Below, one piece after another: positions 1 through 7,725 of a stretch of DNA of 10,907 nt. A program made the position numbers and the translations under genes. Under the pieces are notes generated by a model that saw nothing but the letters and a program-made list of their open reading frames with translations, did no database searches and was not told the DNA's origin. The stretch comes from Pavlovales sp. CCMP2436 (Eukaryota > Haptophyta > Pavlovophyceae > Pavlovales): assembly GCA_026770615.1 (NCBI GenBank), contig MU631456.1, forward strand, positions 98,720 to 109,626, in the 5' to 3' direction. Each line of letters starts with the position of its first letter. Within the stretch, counting starts at the first letter, position 1.

Positions 1-890
1 CACCTAGCTCATCCACCTCGGCCGTATCCTTTTCTCTTGTGGACTCCGTCAGCTCATGGCCCTAGGGCCGGGACTTCACATGTCGCTTCAAAATGTGTCT
101 TTCCTTCGTTGATTGAGATAACACATACCCTCCTGCCTCCTCCACGCGAATCCATGATTAGTTCATGTAGAGATTTTGTGCGGCTTGATCCTGACGGAGC
201 TGTCCACCCTTTATTGTTGACATCATATCGCGAGAGCCCCGCTCGGGGCTCAGCTCGCGGTAAAGAGCAGCAATGAACTCGCTGACTTGCTCGTTCTCTA
301 ATCCCTTACTTAGTCAGTACCATCTCTTACTTAATCAGTACCGCATCCCTGCCTGTGTATGTCGCGATACTGTGGAGCATGTTATCATTCATCCATGCTG
401 CCTGGTTTGGTCCGAAGTGTGGCCCACCGTATCCTGCGTGTGCTGCGATTGGCCAAAAGTTCTTGCGTTGGTTGTGGTCAAGGTTGTCGCCCATAGGGTC
501 ACCTACGTTATCCGATCTGCGTAGTCCCAGATAAATCCTTCTGAGCTTTTTCAGGGAGGGAGCGGGCATGAGCGATTGCCCGATTCCGTTGTGCTATGCC
601 TTCTTCCCAGCTGACTGTCTGCCATGCACTTCATCGGTCCCACTCCTGAGCCCAATCCTATTAGATCCTATGACAAAGGACGCGGCCGCATGGTCGCCGT
701 GTGTTCATATTTCTTTCTCCTGAGCCGAACCTTGGAATTTAGGGTCTCAAGAGGCAAATAAAAAGCCTCGACCCTTAGCTGAGCAAGCAATAATTACTTT
801 AAAATACTTTATAAAATGCCGAATTTAAATAAATGCTGAAATCCTATTCATAGGATATTTCTCGGGAATGGCCAATAGGACGGCAACTAC
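1..890. other. Left flank without a supportable gene
   Basis: Only short open frames occur here. The longest minus-strand one (327-569) begins MPAPSLKKLRR and stops after 80 codons; it has no motif I recognise. Base composition is more balanced than in the gene-bearing part of the window. A near-direct repeat, CTTACTTAGTCAGTACCAT at about 305 and CTTACTTAATCAGTACCGC at about 325, lies in the first third. Transposon-derived or decayed coding DNA is possible, but I see no conserved domain. The far end (780-850) turns AT-rich, with TTTAAAATACTTTATAAAAT-type sequence. Confidence 0.4.
741..775 (+). repeat. Hairpin with AATAAA in its loop
   Basis: AGGGTC (741-746) and GAGGC (751-755) pair with GCCTC and GACCCT (765-775), giving an 11-bp stem with a 4-nt bulge. 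The loop is about 9 nt, A-rich, and contains AATAAA. It looks like a structured RNA 3' end or polyadenylation region for a plus-strand transcript, but no gene is recognised upstream of it. Confidence 0.4.
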
Positions 891-1640
891 GTGCCCCTAG
901 GGGCTGCCCCAGGGGTGAGCCGGACACATCTGAAGTTACCTATGCTTCCCCACACCCCACGCCGAGGCCCCCACGCGCTCAGCGGAGGCGGCGAGCTACC
1001 TCTGGCGTGGCCATCAGCCGTCGACAGTGGTAGTGCACAGCCATATAGTTCATATTGGCACTGGTCCCGCGCCCCTCGAGTTGCGCCCGGCGTGTGCGCG
1101 AGCACCATGCGTGGGAACATGTGGTGTGCAGTATCGATATCGCCGAAGAAGCCGGTCGACGCTCCGGCCAAGGGTGTGAAGACCGGGTCCAGTCCAGAGT
1201 GACTCAGTCCAGACCGGTGACGCGCATCACTTTGCCCTGTGCGGATGCCGGTGCGCGTGTCACTGCGGACCTGCTCGGGCGCGAATGGCTCGGGCTCGAG
1301 CGAGTTCCGCCGAGTTTAGTCATCTTCGCCCGTGGTGTCGCTCTCGTCCTCGCTCGCCTAGAGTGGGTCGGGCGGTTCCAGGTCCGATCCGATCGAATTT
1401 CGCACTCGTCCGCCGTGCGCTCGCGCTGGCAATGGGGCCTGTGCGAGCGAACCCGTTTGTGAGCCCACGAGTCCCGGGAGTAGAGCGCCTTGGTTCTCAC
1501 GAAGATATCTCTCTTCCGCGCCGCAAACTCCGAGCTTGCCGCGTCCCTGCGCGTCGTCATCTGCGCGGCTTGAAACTGGCCAACACCATGCTTTGCCCAA
1601 AATTCAGGGTCTTCGTATCGGGCCTTCGAGAAGGCGGATC
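891..1640. other. GC-rich block, open on both strands, no gene assigned
   Basis: Several overlapping frames of 80-135 codons are open on both strands (for example 1055-1462 plus and 1204-1560 minus). This is expected from high GC and scarce stop codons. Translations are Arg/Ser/Pro-rich without domain motifs. A small palindrome, CCCCTAGGGG, lies at 895-904. I cannot tell whether an exon is hidden here. Confidence 0.35.
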
Positions 1641-1746
1641 ATCAATCTGATTGCTTCCTGGCTATCCCCATGATGTGGCGTCCACGGCGATGCGCGGCGA
1701 CCCTAGGTTCCCGCCTCGCGGTTCGTCCGCTACAGCGTGCCGAATG

Positions 1747-1785
1747 CGTCCTATTAAATAGGACAAACGTCCTATTTGAAAGGCC
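1747..1785. repeat. Overlapping CCTATT/AATAGG palindromes
   Basis: CCTATTAAATAGG is a 13-nt palindrome. It overlaps a second perfect inverted repeat, AATAGGAC-AAAC-GTCCTATT. The same core recurs near 655-672 and at 842-883 (TCCTATTCATAGGA, then CAATAGGAC). A binding site for a dimeric protein or the remains of transposon terminal repeats are both possible. Confidence 0.5.
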
Positions 1786-1871
1786 AAGGAGTGGGACCGT
1801 CTTAGCACGGCGTAGGGGAGGCAGATTCATCCCCTGGTACGCCTACGGGGGCTAGTCTTACACTTGCGAGC

Positions 1872-1886
1872 GAGTGTATATATCAA
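1872..1886 (+). promoter_or_regulatory. TATA-like element
   Basis: GTGTATATATCAAGG resembles a TATA box and sits just upstream of a GC/GA-rich stretch (1890-1935) that could be a transcription start region. I do not recognise a plus-strand coding exon in 1960-2458, so the assignment is tentative. Confidence 0.25.
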
Positions 1887-1959
1887 GGCTAGAGGCGACT
1901 AAGAGGGCGGGCCCGAGAGGAGAGGGCGAGAAGTGTCGATATTAGTTAGTTAAATTGTA

Positions 1960-2458
1960 TGACCCTTCAACACACCCGCAGTCGCCCTAGGCGTAGAGGG
2001 AGGTGGCTTTCATGATATCTGCAGTGGGAGGGGGCGCTCAGCCCCCCTGAGCAGCAATCAGCCTTGACGAAGATGACAACACTGTGTGTGTGCTCGACTG
2101 GTAGCCACACGACGACGCAGCCCACGATGCGCCGCCGACAGTGAGTGATATGGGAGGAATGCAACCCCCGTGTGATGCACCTGAATGCGATCCCCAAGTC
2201 CCGCGAGCAGGCTGGACGACGTGCTGTAGCAGCGTGCCGTACATCAGCTTTCATCGGACAAGTCCGGGATTCGTCGGATCGAGCGCTGTCAGTTGACAGC
2301 GCTGAGCCCGGGATCTGTGGCTGCCGGCTTCGTTGGCTTTAGCAGTGCAGTGGCGGCGCAGCTGCGCTCGCTTTGTCCTTCTTGCCGGTGCCCTTGGTCT
2401 TCGGCTGCGCCTTGTGGCCGGAATCTTTGACTCACACGTGCGTCTCCTTCTGCTCGTA
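1960..2458. other. Spacer downstream of the UBA-like gene, no gene assigned
   Basis: This stretch contains only short frames on both strands and one striking palindrome at 2282-2303. It lies 3' of the minus-strand gene that stops at 2459, so part of it may be that gene's 3' untranslated region. No clear AATAAA signal was seen on the minus strand here. Confidence 0.35.
2282..2303. repeat. Near-perfect 22-bp inverted repeat
   Basis: AGCGCTGTCA (2282-2291) and TGACAGCGCT (2294-2303) are exact reverse complements separated by GT. Each arm begins or ends with the self-palindrome AGCGCT. It could be a dimeric protein site or a hairpin in a transcript; nothing nearby shows which. Confidence 0.6.
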
Positions 2459-3058
2459 CTAGTCGGTGTGTTGCTCCTGTGCGAGCGGCGGTGGCGGTCG
2501 GTGTATCGGCTTCGGGCGAGTATTCGAGGTTGGGGTCGGGGTCGGGGTTGGAGTTGGGGTTGGGGCCAGCTTCGCGTGCGCCTTCGCCTTTGGCGCCTGC
2601 GTCTGCTTCTCTGTCGCCGCCTTTACCGCCTTCGCCTTAGCCGCCTTCGCCTCAGCCGCCTTAGTCCTCTTTTCCTGAGCCGCCGCGTTGTCTGCCGCCT
2701 GATTCGCCTTGTTCTTGGCTTTAAACTGCCTCTCCCTGATCAGCGCCTTGTGCTGCGCCTCTGCCGCCTCTGCCACCTTGGTCAGCAGCGCATCCGCAGC
2801 CCTTCCCGCCGCCGTCTCTTCCTCAGTCGCCTTCCGCCGCGCGGCCGCCTTCTCTGCGGTCTCCTGCTGCTCGGCCGCGTGTTTAGCCGCGTCGAGCAGC
2901 AGCGTGAGCGCCTTGTCAGCATCTCCCTTGGCATCGTCGTACGCCACCTCGGCGAGAGAGTGGTCAATTCTTGCTGCCTGAGCAAGGCACGCCAACACCG
3001 CGTCGCGTGGTGATAATGGCGGCTTCTCCTCGGAGATCAGCGCCGTCGTCGACATCAT
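2459..3058 (-). CDS. Ala-rich coiled-coil protein with UBA-like N-terminus
   Basis: A 199-residue frame starts MMSTTALISEEK and ends LAQEQHTD before TAG. Residues 16-58 resemble a small three-helix UBA/CUE fold, a family that usually binds ubiquitin: the third-helix pattern GDADKALTLLL is typical. Residues 59-155 are Ala/Lys/Glu/Gln-rich and should form a long charged helix or coiled coil. The C-terminus (159-199) is disordered, with a PT repeat and a PPPP run. No membrane segment or signal peptide is seen. The start is preceded by a pyrimidine-rich stretch ending CCCACAG right before CGATGATG, a good splice acceptor, so there may be an upstream exon and the true N-terminus may differ. The opposite strand is also open but gives less natural protein. 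The UBA assignment is by pattern only. Confidence 0.55.
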   Translation of the reverse strand: MMSTTALISEEKPPLSPRDAVLACLAQAARIDHSLAEVAYDDAKGDADKALTLLLDAAKHAAEQQETAEKAAARRKATEEETAAGRAADALLTKVAEAAEAQHKALIRERQFKAKNKANQAADNAAAQEKRTKAAEAKAAKAKAVKAATEKQTQAPKAKAHAKLAPTPTPTPTPTPTSNTRPKPIHRPPPPLAQEQHTD

Positions 3059-3387
3059 CGCTGTGGGCGAAGTGGCGGGGAGCGGAGAGGGCGAAATTGC
3101 GCGGAGCTGTGAGCTCTGGTTGCGCCAAGGTTTGGCGCGCCAGAGCTCGGAGCGCCCGCAGGACCGGTCAGCGAGGAATCCACGGGCGGCGATCGGGCCG
3201 GCATGGTCGGGGAGCGGTCGCCCTCTCCCCCGTCTCGCTGTTCCTTGTACTGCGGCTGCTTCGTGAAGAAGACTTGAGTCTCCACACCGTCCACCTTCAC
3301 GTTGACGCCTGTGACACCGGGCTTGATCACGTGTTGCCGCTGAATCGCGAGGACCGTCTGCGTCTGCTTCATCGCCCGCTGCATCAC
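3055..3387 (-). CDS. Hypothetical short frame or 5' exon upstream of the UBA-like gene
   Basis: A 110-codon frame begins MMQRAMKQTQTV. Its stop overlaps the start codons of the UBA-like gene. Residues 1-45, including VNVKVDGVETQVFF, read like real protein with GC-ending codons; the rest is Pro/Ser/Ala-rich. A possible donor (AAG then GTGGAC) lies inside it, and a pyrimidine-rich acceptor lies at about 3060, just before the downstream start. The first part may therefore be exon 1 of the same gene and the rest an intron. The one phase I could test at that donor runs into a stop, so the exact junction is unresolved. It could also be a chance frame. I do not recognise a domain. Confidence 0.3.
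   Translation of the reverse strand: MMQRAMKQTQTVLAIQRQHVIKPGVTGVNVKVDGVETQVFFTKQPQYKEQRDGGEGDRSPTMPARSPPVDSSLTGPAGAPSSGAPNLGATRAHSSAQFRPLRSPPLRPQR
3111..3148. repeat. Long imperfect hairpin near the UBA-like gene start
   Basis: GAGCTCTGGTTGCGCCAA pairs with TTGGCGCGCCAGAGCTC, interrupted by a one- to two-base irregularity and a loop of about 3 nt. It sits 50-90 bases upstream of the start codon at 3058, either in an intron or in the 5' leader. Confidence 0.55.
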
Positions 3388-3548
3388 TTCGCGCGATGCG
3401 ACGGAATGCAGCTTCTACTCAGAGGTCGGGGCGCATGTTCCGAGCTCTCCGAGGGCGACGTCGTCCACCGCAAATTTGTCGATATTATTATTTATATTAG
3501 CGGCTCAATGATTCAACAGGTGGTGTTCACTCACTGACTTGGTCGTCG
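3388..3548. other. Short spacer between minus-strand genes
   Basis: A GC-rich part (3388-3476) gives way to an AT-rich stretch (3480-3505) with TATTATTATTTATATTAG. It may hold the promoter of the upstream frame at 3387 or the 3' end of the cysteine-rich gene. No specific signal was identified. Confidence 0.3.
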
Positions 3549-3623
3549 TCAGACATTAGTCCTGGCAGCAGGGGTGGTAGAGGTGAGGTTGGTGACGAAC
3601 TCGTAGCATCTGCCACAGGCTCC
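3549..3623 (-). CDS. Possible terminal exon with a GACGRCYEF motif
   Basis: Reading minus from 3623, an open stretch encodes GACGRCYEFVTNLTS and stops at 3549-3551. GAC-GRCYEF resembles the cysteine signature of double-psi beta-barrel proteins (expansins, GH45 enzymes). A GGCAG acceptor at 3611-3615 would join in phase to the donor at 3849 of the upstream cysteine-rich exon, adding CYEFVTNLTS and a short tail. A second acceptor just after the poly-G tract gives another frame ending HPCCQD. Poly-G rather than a pyrimidine tract precedes both, which weakens the case. The motif is too short to prove homology. Confidence 0.2.
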   Translation of the reverse strand, partial: GACGRCYEFVTNLTSTTPAARTNV

Positions 3624-3648
3624 CCCCCCCCCCCCCCCCCCCCCCCCC
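3622..3648. repeat. Poly-C/poly-G homopolymer (27 nt)
   Basis: An uninterrupted run of 27 C on the plus strand. It would be a poly-G tract in the likely intron of the minus-strand cysteine-rich gene. The length is probably unstable and may be imprecise in the assembly. Confidence 0.9.
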
Positions 3649-3684
3649 ACAACGCTCACGTCCATCTAGGTGCGTGCGCCCTGT

Positions 3685-3714
3685 CTGCCGCGGCGGCCGC
3701 GGCCGCCACGGCAG
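3685..3714. repeat. 30-bp GC palindrome
   Basis: CTGCCG-C-GGCGGCCG is followed directly by CGGCCGCC-A-CGGCAG. All 15 positions pair except one C/A mismatch, with no loop. It lies in the presumed intron of the minus-strand cysteine-rich gene and could extrude as a cruciform. Confidence 0.7.
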
Positions 3715-3844
3715 AGGCATGCAGCCCGGTCGGCGGTGTGGCATGCGCTCGCGGTCGGACATTTCGCCCCATCCTCTGCCCTTGAACCCCGTGCCTTTCA
3801 CGCAGCCGAGACTGGCCAAGCTGGCGAATGCGTTGCCGCTGGCC

Positions 3845-4138
3845 TCACCTGATCGCCTCCTCCGGATGGAGCTCCAGGACGTCTTCGTGCGCGCACGGTG
3901 GGAATGTCTTCTTGCAAGTCTCCCTCGCCTGGGCGCACACCTTGTCGCAAGACTCGCGCACCTTGCCGGGCAAGAGGGCGCATCCCTTGGTGCATACATC
4001 AAATACTGGGTCGCACGCGTCCCTTGGGCACGGAGGGGCGCGCGGGCTGGCCTGCACCTCCTCGAGTGCCGTGACCGGGACCATCGCCACCATGAACGTG
4101 AGGACGGCGAGCGCAAAGAGCCGCGAGCGGGGCGCCAT
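3845..4138 (-). CDS. Small secreted eight-cysteine protein
   Basis: The frame encodes 97 residues. Residues 1-25 form a classic signal peptide: a basic start (MAPRSR), a hydrophobic core (LFALAVLTFMVAMV) and a cut site near VTA. The mature part has eight cysteines spaced C-x4-C-x6-C-x3-C-x10-C-x3-C-x6-C-x6-C. The central C-x3-C-x10-C-x3-C, symmetric with flanking x6 spacings, fits a disulfide-stapled helical hairpin of the kind seen in plant alpha-hairpinins. No enzyme motif is present. The start has a good context (GACATGG). The last codons run through AG|GTGAGG, a consensus donor, so the stop at 3845 may be intronic and coding may end at 3849 and continue in a later exon. The role is unknown; a secreted or vacuolar structural or defence peptide is possible. 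The family link is only by spacing. Confidence 0.6.
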   Translation of the reverse strand: MAPRSRLFALAVLTFMVAMVPVTALEEVQASPRAPPCPRDACDPVFDVCTKGCALLPGKVRESCDKVCAQARETCKKTFPPCAHEDVLELHPEEAIR

Positions 4139-4185
4139 GTCGAGGGCGAGACGCCGGGGCGTCGGTCGGAGAGGACGTCCAGGGT

Positions 4186-4196
4186 GTTTTTAAAAG
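4186..4196 (-). promoter_or_regulatory. TATA-like box of the cysteine-rich gene
   Basis: Read on the minus strand this is TCTTTTAAAAAC, 48-58 bases before the start codon at 4138, in otherwise GC-rich DNA. Position and composition suit a TATA element with a short leader. Confidence 0.45.
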
Positions 4197-4859
4197 ATAG
4201 TTGCGGTGGGCGCTCTGTTTTCGGGTGCGGTTGAGAACTGTGGTACGGTGGAGACATGCCAGGGGACGGACGTATTTCTAGATATTTACACTCTGACGGT
4301 CCCAGCTGCCATCGGCTGCCCTCGCGGCTGCGCTGGCTGCTCCATGCGTACGCTGGGAGCCCAGGGCAGAGGCGGAGAAGGCGCTTAAGAAAAAACTTGT
4401 GCGTACATGTCACAGGCGATCGAGGGCGAGACGGCCGAACCTGCGCCGACTCAAAGACGAGATGGCGAGAAATCCTTACGAGCGCCAAGCGCGTCCACGC
4501 CCCAGCAGCTCCACCTCCGAGCGCGGCGTGACTTGAATCTGAGTCTTCGCGGGCCGCGGCGTTTACAAACGACCGGGTTCTCGAGAATGTAGAAATAAAA
4601 TCAGCCACCTTTTATTTTACTCGATTTGAAAAGTGACTTCAGCGAGCTACCACAGGCACCGCTTGCCGATTCACAGGCAAGAAGTAATGCTGTGGAATAA
4701 AACCATCATTATCTTTTGAATGTCTATAACTTAGTAGTTATTTGGTGCATATTTTACTGGCGGGCCATATTAAGCGAAGACGGACGGCGAAGAGAGCCGT
4801 TTTAAAAAGCGCGGCTTGTAAGCCTGAAGGACACTCTCGGACCCGATTATTATTCGTAT
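4197..4859. other. Spacer between the cysteine-rich gene and the kinase gene tail
   Basis: The left part (4200-4580) is GC-rich with accidental frames on both strands. The right part (4590-4760) is AT-rich. No gene is supported. It should contain the promoter of the minus-strand gene at 4138 and the 3' end of the minus-strand gene above 4860. TATTTCTAGATATTTACAC at about 4271 resembles motifs near 10515 and 10740-10795. Confidence 0.4.
4590..4616. terminator. Palindromic AATAAA pair, possible two-way poly(A) region
   Basis: AAATAAAA on the plus strand is followed after 9 bases by TTTTATTTT, so AATAAA occurs on both strands in one small hairpin. This would serve as a polyadenylation signal for the minus-strand transcript coming from above 4860 and for any plus-strand transcript. 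Confidence 0.35.
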
Positions 4860-5060
4860 TTAATACGCAGCTTCATCATGCATCCAGAGACGGGACGGAG
4901 CGGCCAAAAGTCGAATGCGCCATCTGCCAAGTACTGGAAACCCGTCTATAGTGCACATCCGTCCACAGTCGTACAAGTCGCCTGCAGTGCACGCCTTGGC
5001 CTCCTTACAGCGCGTTACTGCGCAGGTGCCTGCTGCCACCCGCCCTCTCTCCCCCCTCTC
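4860..5060 (-). CDS. Cysteine-containing segment, possible last exon of the kinase gene
   Basis: Minus-strand reading gives GTCAVTRCKEAKACTAGDL, then YDCGRMCTIDGF, continuing to a TAA at 4860. Cysteines are spaced x4, x5, x7, x3, loosely like the secreted protein at 3845-4138. An acceptor-like GGCAGCAG precedes it. Against this, the flanking minus sequence is purine-rich rather than pyrimidine-rich. The plus strand over the same bases has its own plausible splice signals (CCTCCTTACAG, GCGCAG|GTGCCT), so even the strand is uncertain. Confidence 0.2.
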   Translation of the reverse strand, partial: ERGERGRVAAGTCAVTRCKEAKACTAGDLYDCGRMCTIDGFPVLGRWRIRLLAAPSRLWMHDEAAY

Positions 5061-5160
5061 CTTCACCGCCCGCCCTCTCTTCCCCCTCTCCTCTCTCTCC
5101 CCTCTCTCCCACACTTGTCCTCTTTCCCCTCGCCTCGGTAAGCTCGGCCGGCGAGTGCGC

Positions 5161-5410
5161 ACCAACAACACGAACAACACGAACAGCACCAACAACACCG
5201 ACAACGCCAACGACACCAACTCGCTGCCGCACGCGCCGCACCTGCCAGCGTTATTATTGTTATTGTTGTCAGTATTATTGTCATCACCATTAGTTTCATC
5301 ATCATCATCATTATTGTCAACATTATTGTTGTTATTGATATTGTTATTGCAGTTTTTGTCATTATCATCATCACTATTATGACGATTATGACGATAAAGT
5401 TTTTTTTTTT
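5161..5410. repeat. Triplet-periodic low-complexity tract
   Basis: Degenerate AAC/ACC triplets (5161-5220) lead into TTA/TTG/TCA triplets (5250-5395) and a poly-T run (5400-5413). Both strands stay open because of the periodicity (Asn/Thr on plus, Val/Gly then Ile/Met/Thr on minus), but this is simple sequence, probably intronic or 3' to the kinase coding region. Confidence 0.6.
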
Positions 5411-5649
5411 TTTAACCTTGACGCTCGTCCGCGTCAGCCGCTGCTCCCCGCATGCCTCGACTTCAGACTCGCCACGACGGGTGGGTGCTGTTGCGAGTGC
5501 AGACGCTCGCTGCGGAGCAGGAGGGGCTCGCTGCGCCGTTCGGGCGGGAAGAAGCTCTTTTTCCCGCTCTTTTCCATTCCCGCTCGGCCCGGCAACGCCC
5601 CCGCTACCACCCTCGCTTCCACCCGCGCCCTTTCGCATTGCCACTCCGC

Positions 5650-5909
5650 CCAGAGCCCTCCCCCACTTCCCCCACCTCCCCCACTGCGGCGTGCTGGCAC
5701 CCGCACCGCCACCAAGCGCCTCCCCACCGGCTGATGCGGCGTAGCCCTGCTGCTGCTGCGTCTGCGTCTGCTGCTCTTGCTGCGCCTGCGCCTGCTGCTG
5801 CGGGAGCATTCGCGCTGCGACGAAGCTAAACTCCATCTTCGCGTCCGTACCCACGAGGTGCGCGCGCGTGCCGAGCAGCATGGCGCAGAGCGCGGCGGTC
5901 TGAGGGGAC
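5650..5909 (-). CDS. Kinase exon 7: Q-rich tail (3' limit uncertain)
   Basis: The acceptor TTCCTCAG at 5910 joins in phase to exon 6. The exon encodes SPQTAALCAMLLGTRAHLVG, then MEFSFVAARML and a Gln-rich stretch encoded by repeated CAG. Downstream the frame stays open to 5063 but drifts into Gly-rich and then simple repeat sequence. A donor such as GGGAG|GTGGGG near 5665 is plausible, and the true end is unknown. Confidence 0.4.
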
Positions 5910-7562
5910 CTGAGGAAGGTATGAATTAATTTATGATTATAATTTCTAATTTATAATTCTAATTTATAATTTATAATGTATAATTTATAATCTATTTTAT
6001 GATTTGTGATTTATGATTATAATTATGATTATGGTTATGATTATGATCATGATCATGATTATAATTGCGATTATTTATTATTCATCATTATTATGATTTT
6101 GTGTTTGTACCCCGAGAGTTCGAGTGTGGCCGCGGCTTTGAGCACTCGCACCAACGCACCGCGTAGCAGCAAGGCGGGGGAGGGGCAGGGGTAGGGGGAG
6201 GGGAGCGTCCCAGAGGCGCCATGCTGCTCGGCGAGTGGGAGGAGGGCGAGGAGTGGGAGGAGTGGGGGGAGTGGCGGCGGAGGGGGAGAGGGAGATGGAG
6301 GGGGCAGCACGCGCGACCACCACGCCTTGACCTCCTCACCGTAGGACCACCCCTCCTCCTCCTCCTCGGCCGAAGCGAGCGAACCGGACAGCATGTGCAA
6401 GGGGGGCAGGGGAAGGCCTGCCTGCGCCTCTGCCGCCTCTGCCAATGCCTCTGGGTGTGTGAGCGAGAGCGCGGCGTGTGCGAGGAAGTTCAGCTTGGCC
6501 GTGACCACCCTCTTGCGCAGCTCCCTGTGAGTGTGTGCGGGTGGGGGGTGGGGGGGGTGTGGGTGCGTGCGTGTGGGAGGGGGGATGTGGGTGTGCGTGT
6601 GCGTATGTGTGGGTGGGTGAGGATGTGTGTGTGTGAGGGGGGGGGGGGGGGGGGGGGGGGGGGTGAGAGGGATTTGGGTGTGCGTGTGCGTATGTGTGGG
6701 TGGGTGAGGATGTGTGTGTGTGAGGGGGGGGGGGGTGTGGGTGTGGGGAGGTGGAATAATAACAATAACCTGACAACAGTAACTATAACAGCAGCAACAA
6801 CAACAACAACAGTAACGACACCGGCAACAACAGCAGCAGCGTCAGCAGCAGCTACAACAACAACAACTACTATTACTATTACTACTACTACTACTACTAC
6901 TACTAGCGCGCACCTGCATTTGCTGAGCGAGGTGTCTGCGAGTCCCATTTCGGCGAGCAACGCATCCCACGGCAGCGCACCCACCGCACACGCAACTATT
7001 AATAATAATTGTTAGCTATTTAGGTTTAGTATTTAGGTAAGTTATGAAGGTTAGTTATTTGTCTGAGTAATCTACATCTTAAATTCATAACTTGCACACA
7101 TAACACCCACCGCACACGCAACTGCAATTATGAGTTGTTGCAGTTGAAGTGATGTGTGCTCAAGTTTCTCAGCCTGTTTTCTTTTCTAAAGATCGGCCCT
7201 CCGAGGGCCGTCCGAATGAAATGAAACAGGAAAATAGGCTGGCAAGTTTCAAGATTTATGATGTAAATTACTCAAATAAATAAATAACCTCAATAATTCA
7301 AAATTGCGCGCGCAAGTGATCGGCAGGGGAGGGAGGGGTGTAAACGGAGGGGGAGGGGGATCACACCGAGGAGTGATGTGAAGGGGAGGGCTTGACGGGG
7401 GGAGTGCGAGATGCACCTGTCACGAATGCGGCACCGATCACATCATCGCGCGGTGCGAGGGGAGCCGAGCCGAGGTGGGGCGAGGAGAAGCGAAGGGTGC
7501 CCGACCTGCACACATACACACACACACACATATATATATATTATATATGCACACATACATAC

Positions 7563-7596
<34 letters not shown>

Positions 7597-7692
7597 GTAT
7601 ATGTGTGTGTTTATATGTGGCCAGTAGATATAAATATCTACTGATACATATGTATATATATATATATATCAGTATATATATATATATATCAG

Positions 7693-7725
<33 letters not shown>

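Noticed and set aside
327..569. An 80-codon minus-strand frame as a possible transposon gene piece
   Set aside because: The peptide is not low-complexity, but no motif is recognisable and no neighbouring frame extends it.
1055..1462. A 135-codon plus-strand gene
   Set aside because: An equally long frame is open on the opposite strand, codon use is not distinctive and no domain is visible.
2333..3013. A 226-codon plus-strand Leu/Arg-rich frame
   Set aside because: It is the shadow of the Ala/Lys-rich minus-strand gene; the Leu/Arg richness is what the reverse complement of such codons gives.
3556..4608. A 350-codon minus-strand frame
   Set aside because: It overlaps the signal-peptide gene in another frame, reads through the poly-G tract, is Arg/Ser/Pro-rich and has no motif; it is a GC-driven chance frame.
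5063..5881. A complete 272-codon minus-strand gene starting at 5881
   Set aside because: Its first part is better explained as kinase exon 7; the remainder is Gly-rich and triplet-repeat sequence in which the frame is open only by composition.
6221..7015. A 264-codon plus-strand frame ending in a Thr-rich tail
   Set aside because: It is built from GT/poly-G repeats and AAC/ACT triplets and lies antisense to kinase exons 5 and 6.
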